From contig NZ_WLZY01000004.1 of assembly GCF_010122465.1 (NCBI RefSeq), positions 62,001 to 126,000 of the forward strand: a stretch of DNA of 64,000 nt. Reading direction: 5' to 3'. Positions 45,493 through 55,672 of the stretch are shown piece after piece; the first letter of the stretch is position 1; each line of letters opens with the position of its first letter. A program made the translations under genes and the position numbers. The notes below the pieces were generated by a model that had not been told where the DNA came from, searched no databases, and was given only the letters and a program-made list of their open reading frames with translations. This stretch comes from Phytoactinopolyspora mesophila. Lineage in GTDB: Bacteria > Actinomycetota > Actinomycetes > Jiangellales > Jiangellaceae.

Positions 45493-46162
45493 CCCGGTCA
45501 GCGTGCTACTGGTCGATGACGATCCCCTGGTGCGGGCTGGCCTGCGGCTCATGCTGGGTGGCTCAGGCGACATCGAGATCGTGGGTGAAGTGGGTGACGG
45601 AACGGAGGTGGCTGACGCTGTCAGCCGGCACAGACCCGACGTCATCCTGATGGACATCCGGATGCCCTATCTGGACGGGATCTCCGCCACCCGGATGCTC
45701 ACCTCGCGTCGCCCGGCTGCCGATCACCACCGGCAGCCGGTGGTGATCGTGCTGACGACCTTCGACGCCGACACTAACGTCATTGCCGCGTTACGTGCCG
45801 GTGCGGCTGGTTTCCTGCTCAAGAACACTCCACCCGACCAGATCGTCGAGGCGGTGCGCCGCGCGGCGACAGGAGAGCCCGTGCTCTCGCCCACCGCGGT
45901 GCGAAGTCTGATCGATCACGTCGCCACGACCGGCGCCGACGAACGATCCCGGCAGGCGCGCGACCGTTTCGCGCTGCTGGCCGTGCGGGAGCGCGAGGTA
46001 GCCGTTGCTGTCGCCGAAGGGTTGTCGAACGCCGAGATCGCCGAGCGCCTCTACATGTCCGTCGGCACAGTGAAAGCACACGTCTCCAGCATCCTGACGA
46101 AGCTGGGGCTCACGAACCGGATCCAGCTCGCGATACTGGCACACGACGCCGGGCTCGACTGA
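45473..46162 (+). CDS. NarL/LuxR-type response regulator
   Basis: 229 residues. Receiver domain with the acidic pocket in VLLVDDDPLVRAG, phospho-acceptor Asp61 (VILMDIRMPYLDG) and Lys in FLLKNTPPDQI. C-terminal LuxR HTH: LAVREREVAVAVAEGLSNAE, then LYMSVGTVKAHVSSILTKLG. Partner of the overlapping kinase. Targets are unknown; the YqeB-like gene lies divergently upstream of the pair. Confidence 0.94.
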   Translation: MTEPPTDPVSVLLVDDDPLVRAGLRLMLGGSGDIEIVGEVGDGTEVADAVSRHRPDVILMDIRMPYLDGISATRMLTSRRPAADHHRQPVVIVLTTFDADTNVIAALRAGAAGFLLKNTPPDQIVEAVRRAATGEPVLSPTAVRSLIDHVATTGADERSRQARDRFALLAVREREVAVAVAEGLSNAEIAERLYMSVGTVKAHVSSILTKLGLTNRIQLAILAHDAGLD

Positions 46163-46180
46163 CCGGATCACAAATCCGGT
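46162..46180. terminator. Convergent hairpin between response regulator and TetR
   Basis: ACCGGAT (46162-46168) pairs with ATCCGGT (46174-46180), loop of five, starting at the last base of the regulator's stop codon. Serves the converging genes. Confidence 0.45.
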
Positions 46181-46195
46181 CGGACGACGACCGGC

Positions 46196-46804
46196 CTAGT
46201 TCTGACGCGGGCGCAGTCCGGCCAAGACGGTGGCGACGACGGCGTCGGCGAACTCGGGGGTCAACGGCCCGGAGCGCAGCATCCAGCGCTGGAAGAGCGG
46301 TGCGAAGAGCAGCTCGACCGCCACGTCGAGATCGACGTCAGAAGCTATCTCGCCGGCCCGTTGCGCGCTGCGTAGCCGTTGCTTTTTCAGCTCTTTGATC
46401 GGCCGGTCCAGCCGTTCGACGTAGTCGGCGGCGAGGGCGGGATCATGTGCGACCTCGGTGTTGAGCGCCCGGGTGGGAAGGTCGAATCGAGGATCCGTGA
46501 GTTCGTCGACTGTGGCCCGGAGCACGTGCTTGAGGTCCGCCGCGATGTCGCCGGTGTCCGGCAGGGTGGTGTCCGCCTGTCCGTCGGTGGCGAGGGCGAG
46601 AAAGGCGTCGAACAGGACTGCGCCCTTCGAGGGCCACCACCGGTAGATCGTCTGCTTGCCGACGCCGGCACGAGCTGCGATGGCCTCGATGCTCAGCTTC
46701 GCGTAGCCGACCTCCCCCACGAGTTCGAAGGCTGCGCCAAGGATCGCCCGCCGCGACGTCTCACTGCGACGGCTGGGCCGCGGGCCCGACGGAGTGCTGG
46801 TCAC
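46196..46804 (-). CDS. TetR-family transcriptional regulator
   Basis: 202 residues from a GTG start. HTH at about 15-65 (SRRAILGAAFELVGEVGYAK, then AIAARAGVGKQTIYRWWPSK) and a TetR_C domain ending WMLRSGPLTPEFADAVVATV. The divergent SDR gene and two copies of the same palindrome in the gap show a classic repressor/target pair with autoregulation. Confidence 0.94.
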   Translation of the reverse strand: MTSTPSGPRPSRRSETSRRAILGAAFELVGEVGYAKLSIEAIAARAGVGKQTIYRWWPSKGAVLFDAFLALATDGQADTTLPDTGDIAADLKHVLRATVDELTDPRFDLPTRALNTEVAHDPALAADYVERLDRPIKELKKQRLRSAQRAGEIASDVDLDVAVELLFAPLFQRWMLRSGPLTPEFADAVVATVLAGLRPRQN

Positions 46805-46832
46805 GCATCGAGCTTAGCAGCGATCTGAGACG

Positions 46833-46845
46833 AGACGGTCCGTCT
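46833..46845. promoter_or_regulatory. TetR operator, proximal copy
   Basis: AGACGG-T-CCGTCT, a perfect 6-1-6 palindrome 28 bases upstream of the TetR start. Same core as the copy at 46887. Confidence 0.7.
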
Positions 46846-46886
46846 TGACTAATGTGGCTCCGCCCTCCATAGTGGTCAATGCGATA

Positions 46887-46903
46887 CGAGACGGTCCGTC
46901 TCG
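46887..46903. promoter_or_regulatory. TetR operator, distal copy
   Basis: CGAGACGG-T-CCGTCTCG, a perfect 8-1-8 palindrome 31 bases upstream of the SDR start. The two copies are 56 bases apart centre to centre, placing one near each divergent promoter. Confidence 0.75.
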
Positions 46904-46934
46904 CATATCGTCCGACCACAGAACGGAGTGCGTC

Positions 46935-47795
46935 ATGCCCGAACCGATCGCCCCGGGTACCTCGCGGACCTGGTTCATCACCGGCGCCGGCCGTGGGCTG
47001 GGCCGGGAGTTCACCAAGGCGGCGCTTGAAGCCGGAGATCAAGTGGCTGCCACTGCGCGCACGCCCTCCGCGATGGACGACCTCGCCGCCGAATACGGCT
47101 CAAGGCTGGCCGTCCTCGCGCTCGACGTGACCGACCGAGAAGGGGTCCTTGCTGCCGTTGACCACGCCGTCGCCCGGTTCGATCGCCTGGACGTCGTGGT
47201 CAACAATGCGGGCATCGCATCGTACGGCGCGGTAGAGGAGTTCACTGAGGCCGACGCCCGGGCCCAGCTCGAGACGAACTTCTTCGGTGCTCTGTGGGTC
47301 AGCCAGGCCGTACTTCCGAGGTTGAGGGAGCAAGGCTCCGGACACATCGTTCAGATTTCTAGTATCGGAGGGCTGGCGGCGTTCCCCACCACCGGGCTGT
47401 ACAGCGCCAGCAAATGGGCGCTAGAGGGCATGAGTGAGGCGTTGGCCATGGAAGTGGCGCCGTTCGGTATCAAGCTCACGATCGTCGAACCCGGCGGCTA
47501 CTGGACGGGGCTGTACGACAACATGCTGCAGCCCGCGGCCCACCCGGCATATACCAATATGCGATCCGAACTGGCTCGGCATTGGGCGGACAACTCGGTG
47601 GACAGTGCGCCCCATCTCGCCGCTGAAGCGCTCATGAAACTAGTGCAAAGTGATGACCCGCCGTTGCGGCTGATCCTTGGCAGCACGGTGTTCGACGCCG
47701 CATTGGACATCACACGACAGCGGATACAGGCCTGGCAAAGCTGGGAGGAAGTCAGCCGCGCGGCCGAGCAGGCTATCCCGGCCCCGGCTTCGTAA
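46935..47795 (+). CDS. Short-chain dehydrogenase/reductase
   Basis: 286 residues. Cofactor site TWFITGAGRGLGREFTKAAL, NNAG motif in VVNNAGIASYGA, catalytic Ser in VQISSIGGLAAFP and YxxxK in LYSASKWALEG. The classical SDR of the AKR-like oxidoreductase group using NADP(H), as the Arg after the beta2 strand (ATARTPSAM) suggests. Under control of the divergent TetR. Substrate unknown. Confidence 0.93.
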   Translation: MPEPIAPGTSRTWFITGAGRGLGREFTKAALEAGDQVAATARTPSAMDDLAAEYGSRLAVLALDVTDREGVLAAVDHAVARFDRLDVVVNNAGIASYGAVEEFTEADARAQLETNFFGALWVSQAVLPRLREQGSGHIVQISSIGGLAAFPTTGLYSASKWALEGMSEALAMEVAPFGIKLTIVEPGGYWTGLYDNMLQPAAHPAYTNMRSELARHWADNSVDSAPHLAAEALMKLVQSDDPPLRLILGSTVFDAALDITRQRIQAWQSWEEVSRAAEQAIPAPAS

Positions 47796-47817
47796 CGCAC
47801 GGTGACCACCGAATAGG

Positions 47818-47861
47818 CCCGGCCCGCCGCCCACGATTGATCATGTGGAAGGCGGGCCGGG
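47818..47861. terminator. Convergent terminator hairpin
   Basis: CCCGGCCCGCC (47818-47828) pairs with GGCGGGCCGGG (47851-47861); an inner CCAC/GTGG helix extends it. It lies between the SDR gene and the convergent coiled-coil membrane protein gene. Confidence 0.6.
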
Positions 47862-47881
47862 ATGGAGCGTGCTGCGCCTGG

Positions 47882-48664
47882 TCAGCTCTGTCCGTCGAGC
47901 GTGGCCTGGCTGTTGTTCTCCGATGATGTGGGGTTGGAAGCCGGCTTGCTTTCGGTGGTCTTCTTGGCCGGTGCCGTCTTCTTGGCAGCGGTCTTCTTCG
48001 TTGTGGTTTTCTTCGCCGTCGACTTCTTGGCGGCCGGCGAGGTGTCTTCCTCGTCACCTTCGGGCGAGGAGTCCGTGGCCGCGTCAGGCTTCTCGGCCGA
48101 TGTGTCTCCGGACGAGGTGTCAGCGGCCTTGGGCTCCGGCGCCGGAGCCCAAGGACCGGCCGACGGATCGTACGTGGTCCACTGCTCGTCCACGTTTCGC
48201 CGGCGCAGGACTCCCGCCACGGCAGCGCCCGCGGCGGCAAAGCCACCGAGCACGAGCAGCACGGTACGACGGCGCTTCTTCTTGCGCTGCCGTTTCGGCT
48301 CCTCGGCGATCTCGGTGGCACGCTCGGACAACTCGTGTGCGCGTTCGGACACCCGGTCGGCAGCGTCCGCGAGCGAACCGGCAACCTTCGGAACGACGTC
48401 GTTCCGGAGGGTCTCCCGCGCCTGCGCTGCCTTGGGAGCGACCTTGGCCCGTGCCGTCTCCACTCGTGGCCCGACCCGGTCGGCCGCCGACTCGACCACT
48501 GGCCCAACACGCTCGCGAGCGTTCTGAACCACCGGGCCGGCGGCTTCGCGCGCACGTTTGCTAGCGGTGCGAGCGGCCTTACGTGCTTGGGCCGCGGCTT
48601 CGCGTACCTCTTCGGCCGCGTCCTCTGCCTGCTTCTTCCGTCTCTTGCCGAACAACCTACTCAA
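47882..48664 (-). CDS. DUF5324/CwsA-like membrane protein with histone H1-like tail
   Basis: 260 residues from a TTG start with GAGGAGG six bases upstream. Residues 1-125 are a charged, Ala-rich amphipathic coiled-coil region (repeating VGPVVESAADRVGPRVETAR-type units). One membrane helix follows (VLLVLGGFAAAGAAVAGVL), then an acidic linker and a Lys/Ala/Thr-rich tail (AAKKSTAKKTTTKKTAAKK). The place opposite ppiA matches CwsA of mycobacteria and DUF5324 of Streptomyces, both near crgA; CwsA works with CrgA in cell-wall synthesis. Relation to CwsA is by context, not by clear similarity. Confidence 0.7.
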   Translation of the reverse strand: MSRLFGKRRKKQAEDAAEEVREAAAQARKAARTASKRAREAAGPVVQNARERVGPVVESAADRVGPRVETARAKVAPKAAQARETLRNDVVPKVAGSLADAADRVSERAHELSERATEIAEEPKRQRKKKRRRTVLLVLGGFAAAGAAVAGVLRRRNVDEQWTTYDPSAGPWAPAPEPKAADTSSGDTSAEKPDAATDSSPEGDEEDTSPAAKKSTAKKTTTKKTAAKKTAPAKKTTESKPASNPTSSENNSQATLDGQS

Positions 48665-48808
48665 GACGGGCCTCCTCGTTAATCGTCTTCATTCGGCCCT
48701 TCCCCATCAGATCTAGATCATGCCTTGCTATACGACCCTATGCCTACTCGGGACACGCCGTGGGAGGATGAATGCAAAATCCATCGCTCCGATCTCGAAA
48801 GGCGAACT

Positions 48809-49333
48809 GTGGCTGAGAAGCTCCAAGCCTCCTTGCACACCAACCATGGCGACATCACTCTCAATCTCTTACCCAATCACGCCCCGAAAACCGTGCAGAA
48901 CTTCGTTGAGCTTGCCGAAGGGACGCGTGAGTGGACCAACCCCGCCACCGGAGAGCGGACAAACAGCAAACTCTATGACGGCACGGTCTTCCATCGCGTG
49001 ATCGCCGGGTTCATGATTCAAGGCGGCGACCCCCTCGGCAACGGCACCGGCGGTCCAGGCTATGACTTCGCCGACGAGTTCCACCCGGAACTCGTCTTCG
49101 ACCGGCCGTACCTGCTGGCCATGGCCAACGCCGGCCCCAACACCAACGGGTCGCAGTTCTTCATCACGGTGGGCGCCCAGCCGCACCTGAACCGCAGGCA
49201 CACTATCTTCGGCGAGGTCGCGGACGACCAAAGCCGCCAGGTGGTCGATTCCATCGCTCGGGTTTCCACCGGCCGCGCGGATCGTCCGGTGGACGATGTT
49301 GTCATCGAGTCCGTCACCATCACTCGTAGCTGA
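48809..49333 (+). CDS. ppiA: Peptidyl-prolyl cis-trans isomerase (cyclophilin type)
   Basis: 174 residues, cytosolic cyclophilin. Active-site residues are seen in FHRVIAGFMIQGGDPLGNGT and ANAGPNTNGSQFFITVG; HTIFGEV follows. GTG 48809 has GAAAGG upstream; the frame is open further upstream without family character. It precedes the rhomboid gene by 11 bases, as in other actinobacteria. Confidence 0.95.
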   Translation: MAEKLQASLHTNHGDITLNLLPNHAPKTVQNFVELAEGTREWTNPATGERTNSKLYDGTVFHRVIAGFMIQGGDPLGNGTGGPGYDFADEFHPELVFDRPYLLAMANAGPNTNGSQFFITVGAQPHLNRRHTIFGEVADDQSRQVVDSIARVSTGRADRPVDDVVIESVTITRS

Positions 49334-49344
49334 GATCACCGGGT

Positions 49345-50250
49345 ATGAGCGGATCCGGTGACCAGCTGAACGCCCGCGGCGACAGCCCGGACGTGCCGGT
49401 CTGTTATCGGCACTCGGGCCGGGAAACCTATATCCGCTGCTCGCGTTGCAATCGGTTCATCTGTCCGGAATGCATGACGGCCGCGCCCGTCGGCTTTCAC
49501 TGCCCGGAATGTATCGCGGAGGGAAAGAAGTCCGTCCGTGAGCCGCGAACGGCTCTCGGCGGGCAGATCCGCGAGAACGGCGACGTGATCACCAAGTCGC
49601 TGATCGGCATCAACCTGGTCATGTGGCTGCTGGTCCTGTTGATCCAGGACGGCGCTGTATCCGCCCAGACGGGCGGGGTCTGGAACGAGATTCCGGCGAG
49701 GTTCGCCCTGGTGCTCGGTTCGACGGCCGACCCGGTATCGCTGGGCGTTGTGGACGGCGAGTGGTACCGATTGCTCACCGCGGCGTTCCTGCATCAGGAG
49801 TTCTGGCACATCGGTCTCAACATGTTCGCGCTGTGGATTCTGGGCAGCGCGCTCGAACCGGTGCTGGGCCGATGGCGTTTTCTGACACTGTTCCTGCTCT
49901 CCGCGCTGGGCGGCTCCGCGGTCTCGCTCCTCGGAGCGGATCACCCTTATGTGATGTCGCTGGGCGCGTCTGGAGCCGTCTTCGGCCTGCTCGGGGCGCT
50001 GTTCATCGTTATGCGGCGATTCGGGCGGGACGTCAGCGCGGTGATGGTCATCCTCGCGATCAATGTGGTGATCGGCTTCACCATGCCGCGCATCGACTGG
50101 CGCGCGCATTTGGGCGGGCTGATCGTCGGCGCCATTCTTGCCTTCGTCTTCGCCCACGCACCACGCCAGCATCGCACGGTGTGGAGTGTGGCAGCGTGCG
50201 TCGTCGTCGCAGGTGGAGTCGTTGCCACGGCCGTGGTGGCAGTCTCGTGA
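49345..50250 (+). CDS. Rhomboid intramembrane serine protease with N-terminal zinc-ribbon
   Basis: 301 residues. The first 60 residues hold a B-box-like cluster of Cys/His (CYRHSGRETYIRCSRCNRFI, then CPECMTAAPVGFHCPECIAE). The rhomboid core has six or seven helices with nucleophile Ser209 in LGASGAVFG and His255 in WRAHLGG; the loop HQEFWHIGLNMFALWILG is typical. Cleaves membrane-anchored substrates; the zinc part may recruit them. Second gene of the ppiA unit. Confidence 0.94.
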   Translation: MSGSGDQLNARGDSPDVPVCYRHSGRETYIRCSRCNRFICPECMTAAPVGFHCPECIAEGKKSVREPRTALGGQIRENGDVITKSLIGINLVMWLLVLLIQDGAVSAQTGGVWNEIPARFALVLGSTADPVSLGVVDGEWYRLLTAAFLHQEFWHIGLNMFALWILGSALEPVLGRWRFLTLFLLSALGGSAVSLLGADHPYVMSLGASGAVFGLLGALFIVMRRFGRDVSAVMVILAINVVIGFTMPRIDWRAHLGGLIVGAILAFVFAHAPRQHRTVWSVAACVVVAGGVVATAVVAVS

Positions 50251-50268
50251 GACACCGGCCTGCTCCAG

Positions 50269-50277
50269 TTATCCACA
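50269..50277 (+). promoter_or_regulatory. DnaA box 1 (TTATCCACA)
   Basis: Exact TTATCCACA, 18 bases after the rhomboid stop. One of three in this intergenic region. Confidence 0.6.
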
Positions 50278-50280
50278 AGG

Positions 50281-50301
50281 GTTTTCCCCAGTGGGGAAAA
50301 C
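50281..50301. terminator. Hairpin after rhomboid gene
   Basis: GTTTTCCCC (50281-50289) pairs perfectly with GGGGAAAAC (50293-50301), loop AGT. The A/T base of the stem resembles a bidirectional terminator without a long T-tract. Confidence 0.5.
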
Positions 50302-50334
50302 TACACCCGTGTAATCACAGCTGTGTAGGAACTG

Positions 50335-50343
50335 TGTGGACAA
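50335..50343 (-). promoter_or_regulatory. DnaA box 2 (TTGTCCACA, minus strand)
   Basis: TGTGGACAA on the plus strand is the complement of TTGTCCACA, the preferred actinobacterial DnaA box. Confidence 0.6.
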
Positions 50344-50388
50344 GTCGTTCCGACTGGTCAACGCGGGAATGGCAGGTTGGACGTGATG

Positions 50389-50424
50389 AATCGGTCAGGA
50401 TGCAGTGGTGCACCCTGACCGATT
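50389..50424. terminator. Large hairpin, probable crgA terminator
   Basis: AATCGGTCAGG (50389-50399) pairs perfectly with CCTGACCGATT (50414-50424); after an A/C mismatch an inner TGCA/TGCA helix closes on a GTGG loop. It lies 34 bases past the crgA stop. Confidence 0.6.
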
Positions 50425-50432
50425 TATCCACA
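50424..50432 (+). promoter_or_regulatory. DnaA box 3 (TTATCCACA)
   Basis: Exact TTATCCACA sharing its first base with the crgA hairpin. Confidence 0.55.
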
Positions 50433-50457
50433 GAACCAGCCAAACCAGGGCGTATCA

Positions 50458-50712
50458 CTACTTCCACTGGGTTGCGGTGATGAAACCACCGGTGATCAAA
50501 CCCATTCCGATCACCAGGTTCCAGCCACCAAGTGCGTCCATGAAGCCAATGTGCTCGCGGAGCAGGTAGTACGTGACAATCCACACCAGGCCCAGGAGCA
50601 ACAGCGTGAGCATGGTGGGAACGACCCAGCGGCCGGAGACACTCGGGTCGCGACCCTCACGCGGCTCCGGCGCCTGGGCGTCATCCTTCTTTCGGCGGCG
50701 CGACTTCGGCAC
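50458..50712 (-). CDS. crgA: Cell division protein CrgA
   Basis: 84 residues. A basic N-terminus (MPKSRRRKKDDAQ) and two membrane helices (WVVPTMLTLLLLGLVWIVTY and WNLVIGMGLITGGFITATQW). CrgA coordinates septum assembly, interacting with FtsI/PBP and FtsZ partners in actinobacteria. The length and position between rhomboid and DUF881 are typical. Confidence 0.96.
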   Translation of the reverse strand: MPKSRRRKKDDAQAPEPREGRDPSVSGRWVVPTMLTLLLLGLVWIVTYYLLREHIGFMDALGGWNLVIGMGLITGGFITATQWK

Positions 50713-50826
50713 GGTCGTTTCCTCTCCCGATAGAACTAACGGTCACTTCGTGTTAGACGATGTGCTCGGATAGCGTAGTAGTCGCCAGTGTCTACCACCT
50801 AAAGCGTCCCGTGGAGGTGCCCAGTC

Positions 50827-51558
50827 ATGCCAGAGCGCACCGCCACGGCGCGTGGCTGGAAAATCGCGGCGCCGCTCGTGCTCGCGATGTGTGGCATCCT
50901 GCTCGTCATCAGCGCCAAGACTTCCGGTGGTACCGACCTCCGGGGCAGTGATCTGCTGGAGATGCCGGAACTCGTCCGCGCCGAGGAACGCCGCGTCCAG
51001 CAACTGGCCGCCCAGGCAGACGAGCTTCAAGCCGAAGTGGACAGTCTGACCGAGAGTCGCGCCGACGACGATACGAGACGTGTCCAAGAGCAAGTCGAAG
51101 CGCTGCGCCCCGCAGCCGGCATGACACCGGTAGAGGGACCAGGGCTGACCGTGACGCTCGACGACGCTCCCCGGCCGGTCGAACGCCAGGAGCTCGCCCC
51201 CAACACGCACATCGAGGACTACATCGTCCATCAGCAAGACCTCGAAGCAGTCATGAATGCGCTGTGGGCGGGTGGCGCCGAGGCGTTGATGGTGATGGAC
51301 CAGCGGATTGGTTACACCAGTACGGTGCGATGTGTCGGGTCGTTCCTGTTTCTCGAAGGGCGGCAGTACTCGCCGCCGTACAAGATCTCGGCTATCGGTG
51401 ACCCGGAGGCGCTGCAGGCCGCGCTTGACCAATCCGACGCGGTCTCGTGGTTCCGGTCGGCGTCCGACGCCCTCGGGCTCGGGTACGGAGTGGAGCTTGC
51501 CGAGACGATCACCATGCCCGCCTACGAAACCGCGCTGACGACAGGAAGCAGACTATGA
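50827..51558 (+). CDS. DUF881 family protein
   Basis: 243 residues. One N-terminal membrane helix (IAAPLVLAMCGILLVISAK), a coiled coil (about 50-85) and the DUF881 domain (GPGLTVTLDDAPRP, then AEALMVMDQRIGYTSTVRC, AIGDPEALQAALDQSD). Likely anchored with the domain outside. Family function is unknown, but position between crgA and trpG is conserved. Overlaps the next gene as ATGA. Confidence 0.92.
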   Translation: MPERTATARGWKIAAPLVLAMCGILLVISAKTSGGTDLRGSDLLEMPELVRAEERRVQQLAAQADELQAEVDSLTESRADDDTRRVQEQVEALRPAAGMTPVEGPGLTVTLDDAPRPVERQELAPNTHIEDYIVHQQDLEAVMNALWAGGAEALMVMDQRIGYTSTVRCVGSFLFLEGRQYSPPYKISAIGDPEALQAALDQSDAVSWFRSASDALGLGYGVELAETITMPAYETALTTGSRL

Positions 51559-52184
51559 CACCAGGGGAGCCGCTGCGCATCCTCGTCGTGGACAACTACG
51601 ACAGCTTTGTGTTCAACCTGGTGCAGTACCTTGAGCAGTTGGGTGTCGAGTGCGAGGTCCGTCGCAACGACGACGTCCCGTCGGTCGACGGGTACAACGG
51701 CGTGTTGCTCTCGCCCGGTCCGGGAACGCCGGAACGCGCCGGCGTGTGTATGGAACTGATCCGCGAATCCGCCGGCACGGTGCCGATCTTCGGGGTCTGC
51801 CTCGGACTGCAGGCCATCGGTGCCGTCTACGGAGCCACGGTCGGCCGGGCGCCCGAGCTGCTGCATGGCAAGACCAGCCAGGTGCGGCACCGATCGGCGG
51901 GAGTGCTCGACGGACTGGCGGACCCCTTCACCGCGACGCGTTATCACTCACTCGCCATCGAACCCGCGACCATGCCGGCAGAGCTTGAGACCACGGCTTG
52001 GACTGACGGCGGCGTCATCATGGCAGCCAGGCACCGCGATCTGCCCGTCGAGGGTGTCCAGTTCCACCCTGAGTCGGTCCTGACCGAGGGCGGGCACCGG
52101 CTGCTGGCCAACTGGCTCACCGTCTGCGGTGATACCGACGCGGTCCGGCGCTCGGCCGGACTCGCGCCGGTGGTATCACGCTAG
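51555..52184 (+). CDS. Class I glutamine amidotransferase (anthranilate/aminodeoxychorismate synthase component II)
   Basis: 209 residues. Triad: Cys82 (FGVCLGLQAIGA), His and Glu in VQFHPESVLTE; oxyanion loop LLSPGPGTPE. N-terminus VVDNYDSFVFNLVQYL is typical of TrpG/PabA. It supplies ammonia for anthranilate or aminodeoxychorismate. In actinobacterial origin regions this gene is called trpG or pabA; which partner it uses cannot be told here. It ends four bases from the pknB stop, convergent. Confidence 0.93.
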   Translation: MTPGEPLRILVVDNYDSFVFNLVQYLEQLGVECEVRRNDDVPSVDGYNGVLLSPGPGTPERAGVCMELIRESAGTVPIFGVCLGLQAIGAVYGATVGRAPELLHGKTSQVRHRSAGVLDGLADPFTATRYHSLAIEPATMPAELETTAWTDGGVIMAARHRDLPVEGVQFHPESVLTEGGHRLLANWLTVCGDTDAVRRSAGLAPVVSR

Positions 52185-52188
52185 CGGC

Positions 52189-54075
<1,887 letters not shown>

Positions 54076-54181
54076 CCTTGGCCCCTTCTCAAATGTTCGT
54101 TGCGCACGCGAACGGTACCGGCAATCGCCTCCACCGCGCTGCCCGGTCCACGACTTGAGTCCAATAAGTGAGATGTGAAGG

Positions 54182-55672
54182 TCATACGCCTAGCACCGCT
54201 TCCATAACCGCCTTGGCGATCGGAGCCGCCAGCCGGCCGCCGCCGATGTCGCTTCGTGCCGTGTCCGGTGCTTCCTCGATCACCACGGCTACGGCCACGC
54301 TGGGCTCGTCGGCGGGTGCGAACGAGGTGAACCACGCATACGGGGGTCGGTCTGGAGCACTTTGAGCGGTACCGGTCTTGCCCGCCACCGGGATTCCCGA
54401 GATCTGCGCGTTGGAACCGGTGCCGTTCTCCACCACCTCAACCATCATCTCGGTCAGCTGGCGTGCGGTGTCGTTGGAGATGGCCCGGGAGAGTTCTTCC
54501 GGTTCGGTCTGCTCAATGGTGGATACCAGATCCGGCGCCCGTAGTTCCTGGATGACGTAGGGATCCATGAGCACGCCGTCGTTGGCGATGGCGGCGGAAA
54601 CCATGGCCATTTGCAACGGCGTCGCCGTCACGTCGAACTGCCCGATGGCGGACAACACGGTTTGCGGCGCGTCGGGGTCGTCGGGGAACCGGCTGGTGGC
54701 GGCCCGGAGGTCTTCGTTGGTCAGCGGCTGGGAGTTGAAGCCGAATCGCTCCGCCTGGTCGCGCAGGACATCGTCGCCCAGTTCTTCACCGAGGTAGGCG
54801 AAGGCGGTGTTGCAGGAGATACGCATCGCGTTGGTGATGGTGGTCTGGTCGTTGCTCCCGCAGGCCTCGCCGCTCTGGTTCGGCAGGGTTCGCTCGCTTA
54901 GTGGCAGCTGGTACCGCGCCGGGCCGGGGATGACGGAGTCCGCTTCGTAGTCGCCCGACTCGAGCGCGGCTGCGGCCGTGACCAGCTTGAAGATCGAGCC
55001 CGGTGGCAGCGGCTGCGCGATGGCGCGGTTGTCGGCCGGCTTGTCCGGGTCCGGCGGGATGTCGTTGTCGGCGTCGCCGTGGATGTCGATCCAGGCCTCG
55101 CGCTGCTCGCTCGGCGAATGGCTGGCCAGCGGGTTGGGGTCGTAGGACGGTTTGCTGACCATGGCGAGGATGGCGCCGGTACGGGTGTCGATCGCGATGA
55201 CGGCGCCCTTGTTGTCGCCGAGGCCGTCATAGGCGGCCTGTTGAGCGGCTGGATCGATGGTGAGTTTGACCGCACCACCCTTGGGTTCTTCTCCCGTCAC
55301 GAGGTCGATCAACCGGCGCACGAACATGCGATCGTCCTCACCCGAGAGGACCTCGTTCTGCGCGCGTTCGATGGCCGAACGCTGGTACAAGTACGAGTAG
55401 TAGCCGGTGATCGGCGCATACAGCCGACCCTCGGGGTACTCGCGGAGGAACTGGAAGTCACCGTCCACCTCGGTAGACACTGCCACCGGGGTGTCGTCGG
55501 CCAACAAGATCGGCCCGCGTTCACGGGCGTACTCCGCGATGGTGACCCGGCGGTTGTCTCCTCGGGCGTTGAGCTCGTCGGACCAGAAGGCCTGGATATA
55601 GGTGATGTTCACCAGCAATGCCAAGACCAGGAGCAGGCAGCCGGCCGAGACCCGGCGGATAGGCGAGTTCAT
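54182..55672 (-). CDS. pbpA: Penicillin-binding protein A (class B transpeptidase)
   Basis: 496 residues. N-terminal membrane anchor (LLLVLALLVNITYIQAFW), PBP dimer-type region, then transpeptidase with SxxK at Ser226-Lys229 (PGSIFKL), SCN at 286-288 and KTG at 432-434 (AGKTGTAQ). It cross-links peptidoglycan during division and elongation and is a PknB substrate in mycobacteria. Overlaps rodA by four bases; pknB follows after 106 bases. Confidence 0.96.
   Translation of the reverse strand: MNSPIRRVSAGCLLLVLALLVNITYIQAFWSDELNARGDNRRVTIAEYARERGPILLADDTPVAVSTEVDGDFQFLREYPEGRLYAPITGYYSYLYQRSAIERAQNEVLSGEDDRMFVRRLIDLVTGEEPKGGAVKLTIDPAAQQAAYDGLGDNKGAVIAIDTRTGAILAMVSKPSYDPNPLASHSPSEQREAWIDIHGDADNDIPPDPDKPADNRAIAQPLPPGSIFKLVTAAAALESGDYEADSVIPGPARYQLPLSERTLPNQSGEACGSNDQTTITNAMRISCNTAFAYLGEELGDDVLRDQAERFGFNSQPLTNEDLRAATSRFPDDPDAPQTVLSAIGQFDVTATPLQMAMVSAAIANDGVLMDPYVIQELRAPDLVSTIEQTEPEELSRAISNDTARQLTEMMVEVVENGTGSNAQISGIPVAGKTGTAQSAPDRPPYAWFTSFAPADEPSVAVAVVIEEAPDTARSDIGGGRLAAPIAKAVMEAVLGV

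Noticed and set aside
48047-48290. Repeats in the Lys-rich tail region considered as a CRISPR or minisatellite
   Set aside because: Repeats are irregular codon-level reiterations without fixed spacers or a conserved repeat unit.
47773-48555. Overlapping frames on both strands in the histone-like gene
   Set aside because: The minus-strand frame starting at 48664 has the ribosome site, membrane helix and family context; the others are shadows of its repetitive sequence.
50251-50457. Chromosomal origin (oriC)
   Set aside because: Only three DnaA boxes, no AT-rich unwinding region, and flanking genes are not dnaA/dnaN.
54076-54181. Missing pknA as an unusual loss
   Set aside because: Absence of pknA between pknB and pbpA is normal outside mycobacteria and corynebacteria.
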